Shown: positions 36,794 to 45,604 of the stretch, piece after piece
How the letters are laid out: each line of letters starts with the position of its first letter
Numbering within the stretch: the first letter of the stretch is position 1
Assembly (NCBI GenBank): GCA_016868585.1
Contig: VGGR01000001.1
Coordinates: 248,001 to 312,000, forward strand
Reading direction: 5' to 3'
DNA length: 64,000 nucleotides
Origin: Bacteroidota bacterium
GTDB lineage: Bacteria > Bacteroidota > Bacteroidia > Chitinophagales > Chitinophagaceae
The notes under the pieces: generated by a model
What the model saw: the letters and a program-made list of their open reading frames with translations, nothing else
What the model was told of the DNA's origin: nothing
The model's database searches: none
Made by a program: the position numbers and the translations under genes

Positions 36794-38323
36794 TCAGAAT
36801 TTTATCCCCAGGGTCAATAACAAACGGGTACCTCTTTGTTGTATACGTGCTAGGTCAAAGGCCTGCTGCGAAAGCCTATAGGGAGCATGAATATCTTTTC
36901 CCATGGTTCTGATATAAGCAAGGTCAATAAAGTAGCCCTTATCTCGGTATCCGATACCTCCTGTATATTGCAATCGGTTTCCTTCCTCTCCACGTATGTT
37001 GTTATAGGGATTCCCCAAATAAGCCATGCCTGCTCTTGCCATCCAAGTAGTGAATTTTAATTCACCTCCCATTCTCAGGTTTAAAGCAGAACGATATGCC
37101 GCGTCAATTACGGTATTCAATTTTTTATAATATGCTTTTTCCTCCGTTGCGTCTGATAGGGACGGATCTGCTTTAAATGCGGCAGAAGGATAATTTACCC
37201 ATTCTACATCAGCCGTAACAAACCCTTTTTGTTTTGAAACATCTTCAACTTCCCGAATCACAAAAGAAAGTCCGGCCATCGCACGAAAAGGAGTAAAGTG
37301 TAAATAACTATACTCCGCATCTTCTCCGTTGGTGAACGCTTTGGAGGATTGCGTGAGCACCCCTTTGTAATTTTCTGTATCAGTGGTAATCGAGGCGTTA
37401 TATTTATCTGTTAGGCGTAAAAAGGTAGGGGTATGAATGCTTAAACCAATTCTCCATTGGGAAACTGGGCGATAAATCAATCCCATTTTTACATTGATAC
37501 CACTCCCGCTAGTTTGAAGTGATTCTTGGTAAGTGGCATAATTGAAGTTATTCAATGCTTTGGTTGGGTCCGCCTCTGTAAATGTGGTAGTTCTTTCAAA
37601 TTGTAAAAAAGGAATGCCAAGTGTCAAGCCATAAAAAAACTTTTCTTGTCTTGAACCCGCTACAGCAATGGCCAACTCAGATATGCCGCCTTTACTCGCA
37701 ATTTCATTTTCTTGTATCAGACCTGTCCCAATGGAGGCACGCGATTGATACCTGAAATTACCATTAGAACCTCCTGCTATTGTATCAATCCAATAGGTGT
37801 TAAATGCTAAACTACTTCCAAAGGGATATTTGCTGGCAACCAAATTGGCATCTCCAACACCAGCAATTTCCTCCAGGTATTTCTGAGAATAAGAATGAGT
37901 AGTATTTAAACCGCGATATAAAAGATTATTTCCAAACCAGCCTGTACGATTCAATGCAATGGCTACTGCAGCTGATCCTTTTCTATTATCAGTGGGTGAG
38001 GCAGCCACAAATCCAGTTAAACCAAGTCCTAGCGCACTGCGTTTGGAGGCCGTTGTTGTGTTTTTAAAAGTAGCACTGTTGTTAAGTCGAGTAAAGGAGG
38101 GGGTAAACACAAAATCACCGCTTCGATAAAAGGCTAATCCGGCTGGATTTGTAAATGCAGCCGTGAGATCACCGCCCAGTGAAACCATGGCGCCTCCAAT
38201 TGCTTGTTGTCGGGCAGTTCCCGTTGGATCTGCCCATGCCATACGAAGCATATCTGCAGGTTCCTGCGCAAAGGACAAGTGGTGCATCAGCATCAACACA
38301 ATAGCAAAGCTTAGTTTTTGCAT
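36794..38323 (-). CDS. OmpP1/FadL/TodX-like outer membrane transport protein
   Basis: A predicted outer-membrane beta-barrel of 509 aa. The track start at 38338 is a TTG; the ATG at 38323 gives the signal peptide MQKLSFAIVLMLMHHLSFAQ. After cleavage come RMAWADPTGTARQQAIGGAMVSLGGDLTAAFTNPAGLAFY, the N-terminal hatch and NPAG signature of FadL-family channels, which move hydrophobic compounds across the outer membrane. Gly/aromatic-rich strands and a C-terminal LLLTLGIKF complete the barrel. It starts 15 bases after an unknown lipoprotein gene and is probably cotranscribed with it. Substrate unknown. The stop abuts that of the convergent fragment ORF with no gap. Confidence 0.85.
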   Translation of the reverse strand: MQKLSFAIVLMLMHHLSFAQEPADMLRMAWADPTGTARQQAIGGAMVSLGGDLTAAFTNPAGLAFYRSGDFVFTPSFTRLNNSATFKNTTTASKRSALGLGLTGFVAASPTDNRKGSAAVAIALNRTGWFGNNLLYRGLNTTHSYSQKYLEEIAGVGDANLVASKYPFGSSLAFNTYWIDTIAGGSNGNFRYQSRASIGTGLIQENEIASKGGISELAIAVAGSRQEKFFYGLTLGIPFLQFERTTTFTEADPTKALNNFNYATYQESLQTSGSGINVKMGLIYRPVSQWRIGLSIHTPTFLRLTDKYNASITTDTENYKGVLTQSSKAFTNGEDAEYSYLHFTPFRAMAGLSFVIREVEDVSKQKGFVTADVEWVNYPSAAFKADPSLSDATEEKAYYKKLNTVIDAAYRSALNLRMGGELKFTTWMARAGMAYLGNPYNNIRGEEGNRLQYTGGIGYRDKGYFIDLAYIRTMGKDIHAPYRLSQQAFDLARIQQRGTRLLLTLGIKF

Positions 38324-38338
38324 ATAGCGTAGTGACAA

Positions 38339-39001
38339 TTAAAATCTTCTTACAGGGGCGCTACTTCCTTGCGAAGAAGAGGAGGAACTGGACGAAGAAG
38401 GGGAAGACGAATTTCCAGAGGGCGCGCTTACGCCAAATGCCTCACGCAATGCATTTCCGCGATTAGGCATGTTGGTAGTTCGTCCAGCATTAATAGTTAC
38501 AAGTGGGCTAACAGCGTAGGACCCTGTTTGTGCTCTTACCGTTTTTAAGTTAACGGGTAATTGCTGATAACTGTTTAGATCAAAAATTCTTGGTTTGGTG
38601 TACAACTGTTTGACCGTTACGGTTTGTCCTAAGCCCCAAGCATAATAGGGGGTATTGAAGTAGTAAGGATTATAATAGTGGTTCCAGGAAATAAACGGGT
38701 TAAATGCGGGGGTAAAATAGGCGTTGAAACCCAGTGTCCACCTCTCGTAGGCGTACCAAGAGTTCAACTCATCCCAGCGAAATCTATCTCTAACGCGCAT
38801 CCTAAGGTAACGGTCCTCATAATCCTCCTCAACGCTACGATATCGCCTTGTTTCCCGACGTTGCAACACAAGGTATTCATCTTCAGGTCTAGCGGGTGAA
38901 TAATAAACATCATCCGGAGTTTGGCCGGTACGATAAACAGTGGTGCAACTTGCCAGTAGAACCACCGAAACAAGCAAGAAGTAAGGTAAAGTGGTTTTCA
39001 T
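38339..39001 (-). CDS. Hypothetical lipoprotein with aromatic core and poly-Ser tail
   Basis: A 220-aa protein of unknown function. The ATG at 39001 opens a lipoprotein signal peptide ending LLASC (the track start at 39034 is longer and unlikely). The mature part begins TTVYRTGQTPDDVYYS, followed by an Arg/Glu/Tyr-rich segment (RRETRRYRSVEEDYEDR) and a strongly aromatic stretch (NHYYNPYYFNTPYYAWG). It ends with a Ser/Pro low-complexity run (SSSPSSSSSSSSSQGSS) before VRRF. Similar short lipoproteins with a YYSP motif occur in Bacteroidota without an assigned role. The operonic FadL-like gene suggests an outer-membrane accessory. Function not invented here. Confidence 0.75.
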   Translation of the reverse strand: MKTTLPYFLLVSVVLLASCTTVYRTGQTPDDVYYSPARPEDEYLVLQRRETRRYRSVEEDYEDRYLRMRVRDRFRWDELNSWYAYERWTLGFNAYFTPAFNPFISWNHYYNPYYFNTPYYAWGLGQTVTVKQLYTKPRIFDLNSYQQLPVNLKTVRAQTGSYAVSPLVTINAGRTTNMPNRGNALREAFGVSAPSGNSSSPSSSSSSSSSQGSSAPVRRF

Positions 39002-39013
39002 AGTTGAAGTTAT

Positions 39014-39021
39014 TACTTTTG
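39014..39021 (+). promoter_or_regulatory. -7 promoter motif TACTTTTG upstream of proS
   Basis: Exact TAnnTTTG match about 90 bases upstream of the proS start, in the intergenic region shared with the divergent lipoprotein/FadL genes. A looser motif for the opposite strand (GATCTTTG) lies around 39031-39038. Confidence 0.4.
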
Positions 39022-39111
39022 TGACCTTACACAAAGATCGGCAATTAGATCCAAGACCTGATTGGCCGCTGTTAAAAAAAAGGTAAAGAACTCTATCATA
39101 ATCGAAGCTAC

Positions 39112-40590
39112 ATGAGTAAAGCCATTACCTCCCGGGCGCAGGATTATTCTCAATGGTACAATGACCTTGTACTGAAGGCAGAGTTGGCTGATTATTCTGC
39201 TGTGCGAGGTTGTATGGTGATCAAACCATATGGTTTTGCACTCTGGGAAAATATGCGTGATGCGTTAGACAAAATGTTCAAGGATACTGGACATGTCAAT
39301 GCCTATTTCCCACTTTTTGTGCCAAAAAGTTTATTTGAGGTGGAGGAAAAAAATGCTGAGGGCTTTGCTAAAGAGTGTGCCATTGTTACCCACTATCGTT
39401 TGAAAGCGGATCCCAATCAAAAAGGGAAACTGATAGTAGATCCGGAGGCTAAATTGGAGGAAGAATTGGTGATTCGGTCAACCAGTGAAGCCATAATATG
39501 GAATACCTATAAAAATTGGATTCAATCCTATCGGGACCTTCCCATTCTGGTCAATCAATGGGCTAATGTGGTACGTTGGGAAATGCGAACTCGGTTATTT
39601 CTCCGTACTGCAGAGTTTTTGTGGCAGGAAGGGCATACTGCACACGCCACAAGGGCTGAAGCCATTGCCGAAACAGAACGGATGTTGGATGTATATGCGG
39701 ACTTTGTAGAAAATTGGATGGCTGTTCCGGTGATCAAAGGAATTAAAACCCCCAATGAGCGATTTGCGGGGGCTGAGGATACGTATTGCATCGAAGCACT
39801 CATGCAAGACGGGAAAGCATTGCAAGCAGGTACTTCTCATTTCCTGGGTCAAAATTTTGCCAAAGCTTTTGACGTAAAATTCAGTGATCGTGAAAATAAA
39901 CTGGATTACGTTTGGGCAACTAGTTGGGGTGTCAGTACACGCCTGATTGGAGCGTTGGTGATGGCCCATAGTGATGATGACGGGTTGATCTTACCTCCCC
40001 GAGTTGCACCCATTCAAGTAGTGATTGTGCCAATCTACAAAGGAGAGAAGCAAAAGTCTGCTATAGACAATAAAGTAAACGCCATTGTAAAAGAGTTAAA
40101 GAATGCTGGCATACGGGTCAAATATGACGATTCTGACCAGGCCAGACCCGGATGGAAATTTGCAGAATATGAAATGAAAGGTGTGCCACTTCGTATGGCC
40201 ATTGGTGCGCGTGATCTTGAACAAGGGGTAGCGGAATTGGCAAGGCGCGATACCAAGGAGAAAAAGTCAGTTTCATTGGATAAAATCACGGCTATCATTC
40301 CACTTGAATTAGCAGACATTCAACAACAATTATTTGATCGTGCCCATACGTTTAGAAATGCGCATATTACTCCGGTGGACTCCTGGGAAGAATTTGTAAA
40401 AGTGTTGGACAGCAAAACGGGATTTGTAGCCGCACATTGGGATGGAACTCCTGAAACTGAGGAAGCGATCAAAGAAAAAACCAAGGCAACCATTCGCTGT
40501 ATACCATTGAATAACCCTGCAGAAATAGGAGCTTGCATCTTAACGGGCAAACCCTCTGCGCAACGGGTGCTGTTTGCAAGGGCCTATTGA
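39112..40590 (+). CDS. proS: Prolyl-tRNA synthetase, archaeal/eukaryotic type
   Basis: Class II aminoacyl-tRNA synthetase, 492 aa, charging tRNA-Pro. It lacks the editing insertion of the long bacterial ProRS. Motif 2 region and neighbours read [37 protein letters not shown] and [18 protein letters not shown], the hallmarks of the short type 3 enzyme. The anticodon-binding domain ([12 protein letters not shown]) follows, then the zinc-domain-like C-terminal extension ending in Tyr (VLFARAY), another type 3 trait. Bacteroidota commonly carry this type, so it is not by itself evidence of recent transfer. truB follows after 2 bases, indicating an operon of translation and tRNA modification genes. 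Confidence 0.95.
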   Translation: MSKAITSRAQDYSQWYNDLVLKAELADYSAVRGCMVIKPYGFALWENMRDALDKMFKDTGHVNAYFPLFVPKSLFEVEEKNAEGFAKECAIVTHYRLKADPNQKGKLIVDPEAKLEEELVIRSTSEAIIWNTYKNWIQSYRDLPILVNQWANVVRWEMRTRLFLRTAEFLWQEGHTAHATRAEAIAETERMLDVYADFVENWMAVPVIKGIKTPNERFAGAEDTYCIEALMQDGKALQAGTSHFLGQNFAKAFDVKFSDRENKLDYVWATSWGVSTRLIGALVMAHSDDDGLILPPRVAPIQVVIVPIYKGEKQKSAIDNKVNAIVKELKNAGIRVKYDDSDQARPGWKFAEYEMKGVPLRMAIGARDLEQGVAELARRDTKEKKSVSLDKITAIIPLELADIQQQLFDRAHTFRNAHITPVDSWEEFVKVLDSKTGFVAAHWDGTPETEEAIKEKTKATIRCIPLNNPAEIGACILTGKPSAQRVLFARAY

Positions 40591-40592
40591 TC

Positions 40593-41276
40593 ATGGTCTA
40601 TTCATCCCAACAATTTGAAGAAGGAGTTGTTTTACTCATTGACAAACCATTGGGCTGGACCTCTTTTGATGTAATTCGAAAACTCCGTCATCTTATTCGC
40701 ATTCGAAAGATTGGACATGCTGGCACTTTGGATCCCTTAGCCACCGGATTGCTTATAGTATGTACTGGAAAATTTACCAAGCGAATTAACCAGTACATGG
40801 CACAGCAAAAAGAATACACGGGTACCATCACCCTGGGGGCTACTACGCCCACCTATGATTTGGAAAGTGAGCCGACTAATTTTATGTCAACAGCTCATAT
40901 CACCCTGGAGCAGGTGAAATCCCATTTAGCGCCATTTACTGGACCTATTCAGCAAATTCCCCCTGCACATTCAGCCACCAAGGTAGAGGGGAAACGAGTT
41001 TATGAATTAGCTCGAAAAGGAAAAGAAGTGCAATTGGAGCCTAGAGTTGTTCATATTTATTCTTTTGAAGCACTGGGTCTACAAGATGCGCAATTGCAAT
41101 TTCGTGTGGTTTGTTCAACGGGCACCTACATACGAAGCTTAGCGAATGATCTGGGGCAGGCTTTGGGATGTGGGGCCTATTTAAGTTCATTGCGAAGAAC
41201 TCGTATTGGGGAGTTTGATGTTACTGTGGCTCATACCATGGAATCTTTTGCCGCAAATTTGCATAACCAACAATAG
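40593..41276 (+). CDS. truB: tRNA pseudouridine(55) synthase TruB
   Basis: Converts U55 of tRNA T-loops to pseudouridine. The 227-aa form begins at the ATG at 40593, 2 bases after the proS stop; the track start at 40533 overlaps proS and is rejected. Motifs are LLIDKPLGWTSFDVIRKLR, the catalytic-Asp signature GHAGTLDPLATGLL, KEYTGTITLGATTPTYD, IQQIPPAHSATKVEGKRVYELAR, and CSTGTYIRSLANDLG. Length is slightly shorter than E. coli TruB, lacking the C-terminal PUA extension as in many Bacteroidota. Converges with the TamL-like gene, 4 bases apart. Confidence 0.95.
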   Translation: MVYSSQQFEEGVVLLIDKPLGWTSFDVIRKLRHLIRIRKIGHAGTLDPLATGLLIVCTGKFTKRINQYMAQQKEYTGTITLGATTPTYDLESEPTNFMSTAHITLEQVKSHLAPFTGPIQQIPPAHSATKVEGKRVYELARKGKEVQLEPRVVHIYSFEALGLQDAQLQFRVVCSTGTYIRSLANDLGQALGCGAYLSSLRRTRIGEFDVTVAHTMESFAANLHNQQ

Positions 41277-41280
41277 TGGC

Positions 41281-43620
41281 CTACAGGTTAAATGGGTAAT
41301 TAATTCCCAATTGAAACTGGTCCATATCCTGAAGTCTTGGGTAGCCAAACCACTTGTTTTGATAGCTGCGATTTGCTGGTGAAGGACTTGGGTCCTTTGC
41401 TTTAACAGAATAGTCAAGACGAACAACAAAATAGGTAAAGTCTAGCCGAAGTCCGGTTCCAACACCTACCGCAAGATCCTTGCCAAGGCGATTTATGGAA
41501 AAAATCTCCTCTGCTGTTCTTCCTGTTGTTTTTTTTAAGTACCAGATATTACCCACATCTGCAAATAAGGCACCATTTACTTGCATGCCAGATACGGGAA
41601 ACCAGGGAAATCTGAATTCAATGTTTCCTTCTAGTTGTAAATCCCCGTAACGTTCGGGCAACCCTTTATTGCCATATTCCTGAATAGTGGATCCGGGACC
41701 CAACTTTCGAAGACCCCATGCCCGCATACTATTTGGCCCTCCGGTAAAGTACTGTCTGTAAAGCGGTAAATTAAATCGATTGACCGGGTTTTTGGTTTGG
41801 TCAAAAGCATATCCCGCCCCTGCAAAGAAGCGCAGCGCTAATGCCGTTTTCTTGAATGTATATTTTGCAGACAGGTCCAAATCAATTTTAATAAATCGAA
41901 AAAGATTCGTGTCTAACAAGGGGCCTCGGATAAAGCCACTAATCAATCCTGATTCCTCAATGTTGAATCGAATATTTTGAACCCGATTGTCTTTTTGTCG
42001 TGAATAAAACAGACCGGCGCTTCCCGAAATAATTAGCCCATCGACAAAAATGTTTTTTAGCAGGGCATTACTATCAATCAATGCAAGCAATTTTTCTCTT
42101 CTGGCAATCGCATTGTACTCTATGTTCGGGATTCGAATGGTGTAGAGTGTGTTTTTATATCTAAAATCATATCCCCATGCGGCACTGTAAGAGGACAGGT
42201 TGAATAATGCTCTTCGCTCCGTGTTTGAAATATTAAATGCCATGATGGAGCGAGCATGTTGACGTAGGTCAGCCGGTAAACTGGAAAAGCGAGGGAGCAA
42301 TCCAGGAAAAATTAAATTATGAGTAAGTGCAATTTGTCTGGTTTGAATAAAATTGATATCGGCTATCGTGTCTTGACCCATTTCCGCTCCTATCCGCAGG
42401 TTGGTAGTGGATTGAATGGAGCGACGGAATAAATTTCTATTTTGAAATCCCACATTAAGGGCTACTCCAAAAAGGGTACCTGCCAACAAACTTTGGTTGC
42501 TGCTGCCTTCCAGATTTGCAAAGCTGGTGTACTTTCGGGCTGGCGTTAGTTTGATCAGGATATCGGTGGTGTCTTCATTTTTTCGGGGCAGTGTTTCTAG
42601 ATTCACCAATCGCCAACCACCCATCCCATTTAAATGATTGAGCGTTTTATAATAGTTCCGTTGGTCATAGATCTGGCCAGTAGTAAAATGAATCTTATCC
42701 CGAAAAATTTGGTCCTTGAATACCGGGCGAAATCGTTCAATTCGCACACCGTTTCGAAAAACGCTTGTGGTTGTTAGCCCCGCAGTATCAGAGGTAAAGT
42801 CAGGGTATAAGGTGATGGACCCCACTTTATATTGCGTTAACTTCTCTTTTGTAATTGCCGGACGTAAACGAATCTCAAGATCTGCCAATGGATGTACTCT
42901 CCGCTCGCGAACTTGTTGAAAAACGTGTAATTGCTCCATGGGATCAGCAATTGGTTTCAGCAATGCAAGGTCAAGAGTGTCCCAAATTCCCACTAAATCA
43001 TCCCGGGTTAGGCGTAGATACCCATTGTTTCTGTAGTGGTCAATCAACCGATCCAGCTCCTCTCCGATAATGCCTTTGGCAAAGGGAGAACCCGCTTTGA
43101 TTTTTGAATCAGATAAATGTTTGACCGTAAGTTGTTGCAGCGCACTGTCTTGGAGATGATATCGAATAGTATCAAGCAAAAACGGATTTCCGGGAGTGAT
43201 GTAAAAGTTTACCGCAGTGCGGAGTTGTTTTTTATTGACCACGGTCAGGGTGGTGTCAAACCAAACCTGATTCCTAAAATACCCAAGTGAGTTGAGTAAG
43301 TCATGCATAAAATCTACGGATCGATGCGAGTAGTTAGTATCATAAACCGGAGGATTGCTAAGCGTGCGGTAAAAAAGTTTAGCTACTGTTCTGGAATGAA
43401 GGCTATCGTCTAGTTGGCTTTTTAGGCGATTTTGTAACCACTCTCTTTGTTCTTTTGGGATACTGCCATCAACTTTTATAGTAGTTTTGAACACAAAGGG
43501 TTTTCCTATAGGGTAGTTTCGTGGGATAGTCCCACAAGCGTAAAGGAGAAAACTGATCAGTAAGAGCAGTAATACCGGGAAACGAATAAAAGTTAAAATA
43601 AACCGGTATAGTTGCTTCAC
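41281..43620 (-). CDS. TamL-like lipidated BamA/TamA (Omp85) family outer membrane protein
   Basis: A 779-aa protein starting with GTG (no in-frame ATG nearby). The signal peptide ends in a lipobox (LLYACG), unlike classical BamA/TamA, fitting the lipoprotein variant TamL described in Bacteroidota. The N-terminal half contains POTRA-like repeats with the TamL-type segment NPPVYDTNYSHRSVDFMHDL and GYFRNQVWFDT. The C-terminal half is an Omp85 barrel with the loop-6 region GGPNSMRAWGLRKLGPGS and a terminal FQLGINYPFNL. The expected role is outer-membrane biogenesis together with TamB, encoded 4.8 kb away. The start is only 14 bases from the divergent methyltransferase. Confidence 0.88.
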   Translation of the reverse strand: MKQLYRFILTFIRFPVLLLLLISFLLYACGTIPRNYPIGKPFVFKTTIKVDGSIPKEQREWLQNRLKSQLDDSLHSRTVAKLFYRTLSNPPVYDTNYSHRSVDFMHDLLNSLGYFRNQVWFDTTLTVVNKKQLRTAVNFYITPGNPFLLDTIRYHLQDSALQQLTVKHLSDSKIKAGSPFAKGIIGEELDRLIDHYRNNGYLRLTRDDLVGIWDTLDLALLKPIADPMEQLHVFQQVRERRVHPLADLEIRLRPAITKEKLTQYKVGSITLYPDFTSDTAGLTTTSVFRNGVRIERFRPVFKDQIFRDKIHFTTGQIYDQRNYYKTLNHLNGMGGWRLVNLETLPRKNEDTTDILIKLTPARKYTSFANLEGSSNQSLLAGTLFGVALNVGFQNRNLFRRSIQSTTNLRIGAEMGQDTIADINFIQTRQIALTHNLIFPGLLPRFSSLPADLRQHARSIMAFNISNTERRALFNLSSYSAAWGYDFRYKNTLYTIRIPNIEYNAIARREKLLALIDSNALLKNIFVDGLIISGSAGLFYSRQKDNRVQNIRFNIEESGLISGFIRGPLLDTNLFRFIKIDLDLSAKYTFKKTALALRFFAGAGYAFDQTKNPVNRFNLPLYRQYFTGGPNSMRAWGLRKLGPGSTIQEYGNKGLPERYGDLQLEGNIEFRFPWFPVSGMQVNGALFADVGNIWYLKKTTGRTAEEIFSINRLGKDLAVGVGTGLRLDFTYFVVRLDYSVKAKDPSPSPANRSYQNKWFGYPRLQDMDQFQLGINYPFNL

Positions 43621-43634
43621 AATGTGCCAGAATT

Positions 43635-44366
43635 ATGATTACCAAATCAGTAGTCAAAGATATCCAAAGTTTAACCGGTAAAAAATACAGGGATCAAGCA
43701 GGTCTTTTTCTTGCAGAAGGATCAAAGCTAGTGGAAGAATTACTGCGCGATCGTCCACATGCCATTAAAAAAATATTTGCACTTGAAAATTGGATTGAGC
43801 ATAACAAGATAATTGACCCGGCAATTCAGCTTACCCGTGTAACCACAGCTGAGTTAAAGCGGCTTTCACAACTGATCACTCCGCATGAGGTGGTTGCCGT
43901 TGTAGCTAAATTTCCCCAAATACCCTTGCGCCAGGGCAATGGTTTAACGGTTGTTTGCTGTGGAATACAGGATCCGGGAAATTTTGGCACCATATTGCGC
44001 ACAGCCGATTGGTTTGGTGTTAACCAAATTGTTTGTAGTCCAGATACGGTGGATGTATACAATCCTAAAGTGGTACAGGCTACTATGGGAAGTATAGCCA
44101 GGCTGGCTGTTCATTTTTTGGAGATAGAGCCTTGGCTGAAAAAACAACAACTACCAATTTATGCGGCTGTATTGGATGGCAAGCCCTTGTATGAAATAGC
44201 GCGTTCACGGCAAGGAATATTATTGATCGGGAATGAGGCAAAAGGTGTACCAGCCTCTTTGCTTACTACTAATAACATTACGGGAGTTACCATCCCTAAG
44301 GTCGGAGGCGCAGAGTCCTTGAACGTTGCAGTGGCTACCGGGATTCTACTTTCCTGGTTCAGTTAA
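43635..44366 (+). CDS. SpoU/TrmH family RNA 2'-O-methyltransferase
   Basis: A 243-aa SPOUT methyltransferase that methylates a ribose in rRNA or tRNA using SAM. The N-terminal substrate-binding domain begins KDIQSLTGKKYRDQAGLFLAEGSKLV. The three SpoU motifs are QDPGNFGTILRTADWFGV (motif 1), LLIGNEAKGVP (motif 2) and VTIPKVGGAESLNVAVATGILL (motif 3), which form the trefoil-knot cofactor site. RlmB-like or TsnR-like specificity cannot be separated by sequence reading. Its 3' end overlaps the convergent permease gene by 8 bases. Confidence 0.92.
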   Translation: MITKSVVKDIQSLTGKKYRDQAGLFLAEGSKLVEELLRDRPHAIKKIFALENWIEHNKIIDPAIQLTRVTTAELKRLSQLITPHEVVAVVAKFPQIPLRQGNGLTVVCCGIQDPGNFGTILRTADWFGVNQIVCSPDTVDVYNPKVVQATMGSIARLAVHFLEIEPWLKKQQLPIYAAVLDGKPLYEIARSRQGILLIGNEAKGVPASLLTTNNITGVTIPKVGGAESLNVAVATGILLSWFS

Positions 44367-45594
44367 AACGAATAGCGCGCAGCGGACTAATTTTTTTTAC
44401 CAGAAGTGTTGGTAGTAACAGCACTGCCGTGCTAATGAGTAGTGTGCCTCCCATTACACCTATTACATGAGAAGGTACAATTTCTATCGCCACTGTATCG
44501 ATGTAATAAGCAGTTTGGTCCAGCCGAATAAATGAAGTAAGGTTTTGTAACCATAGCAGTACTAAAGCAATTATCGTGCCTGCGGCAATTCCTCCAAGAG
44601 TTAATAGCAAGCCAAATTGAAGAAATAGTTGTTGTATCAGTTGATCGGTTGATCCTATGGCTTTAAGAATCCCAATCATAGGGATGCGTTCTAATACTAA
44701 AACCAGTAAACAGGTAAGAAGATTAACCAATGCCACAATAGTCATAAACGCCAGCAAAACATTTCTGGTTACCACTTGCATGTTAAGCCAATCAAAGAGC
44801 TGAGGCGCCAGATCCTGGGTGGTAAGCACATCCCAGGTAGAGGGGAGTAGGTCAGATTCAAATAATTGGTTGGCCGTCTGAATTGCCTGTGAGGGCTCTT
44901 TTAAAAGGATTTCATATCCGCCAACCTGGCCTATTTCCCAACCGGTCATTGGCGCGACCAGGTTTAGATCTGCAATGGCAAAAAGTCGATCATATTCTTC
45001 GATACCTGTCTGATAAAGGCCCGTTATTATCACTTTGCGTGCACGAGGTGCTTGTCCGGGTTGTGTAAAGTACAAGACCACCGAATCGCCAGTTTGAATA
45101 TGTAAACGATTGGCGTGATAAGTGGAAAGCAATATCTCTCTTGAGAATGATGTCCTTTGGGGCCTGGGCAGTTTTCCAGTCATTAAAAATTGTTCGTATG
45201 CATTCCAATGCGAACCCGTGTCTATTCCTTTTATTAACACACCCTCCAGCGAGGATTGAGTTTTAAGTAATGCATACTGATTCACAAAGGGATGAATGGA
45301 TATTACCCTAAGGTCTTGTTTTATTTTTTTTTCAAGGGCTTCATTTCGAAGCAGCGGAATTTCTCTTACCCCTACTGCTTTATCTGCTTGTTTTTCTTGA
45401 ATGCGTATATGGCCCCAGAATCCAACGATCTTATTCTCAATGGCCTTTTGAAAACCAGTAGCTAATGCCAGGGTAATGATCATAATGGCAACACTCAAGG
45501 CGGTGGCTATAAAAGAGAGGCGAAGAATAAACCCGGAAAAGTTTTTCTGTTTACTTCGGGCAATTCTGTTGGCTATAAATCGTGCTATTTTCAT
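44359..45594 (-). CDS. FtsX/LolC-E-like ABC transporter permease
   Basis: Inner-membrane permease, 411 aa, with the LolC/LolE/MacB topology: one N-terminal helix (SFIATALSVAIMIITLALATGF) after a short cytoplasmic segment, a large periplasmic domain (roughly 45-265), then three C-terminal helices of the FtsX domain (LLAFMTIVALVNLLTCLLVL, LLLTLGGIAAGTIIALVLL and a last helix). MIGILKAIGSTDQLIQQLFL is the coupling-helix motif that contacts the ATPase. It probably belongs to the lipoprotein-releasing machinery. No ATPase gene is adjacent. Starts 10 bases from the divergent T9SS plug gene. Confidence 0.88.
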   Translation of the reverse strand: MKIARFIANRIARSKQKNFSGFILRLSFIATALSVAIMIITLALATGFQKAIENKIVGFWGHIRIQEKQADKAVGVREIPLLRNEALEKKIKQDLRVISIHPFVNQYALLKTQSSLEGVLIKGIDTGSHWNAYEQFLMTGKLPRPQRTSFSREILLSTYHANRLHIQTGDSVVLYFTQPGQAPRARKVIITGLYQTGIEEYDRLFAIADLNLVAPMTGWEIGQVGGYEILLKEPSQAIQTANQLFESDLLPSTWDVLTTQDLAPQLFDWLNMQVVTRNVLLAFMTIVALVNLLTCLLVLVLERIPMIGILKAIGSTDQLIQQLFLQFGLLLTLGGIAAGTIIALVLLWLQNLTSFIRLDQTAYYIDTVAIEIVPSHVIGVMGGTLLISTAVLLLPTLLVKKISPLRAIRFN

Positions 45595-45604
45595 ACTTTG
45601 CCCT

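Noticed and set aside
38390-38420. GA-rich tandem repeat resembling a simple-sequence tract
   Set aside because: It encodes the poly-Ser tail of the lipoprotein in frame. Phase variation is possible in principle, but the codons are mixed rather than a pure repeat.
39595-39969. 124-aa minus-strand ORF inside proS
   Set aside because: Overlaps conserved ProRS motifs on the other strand; no independent support.
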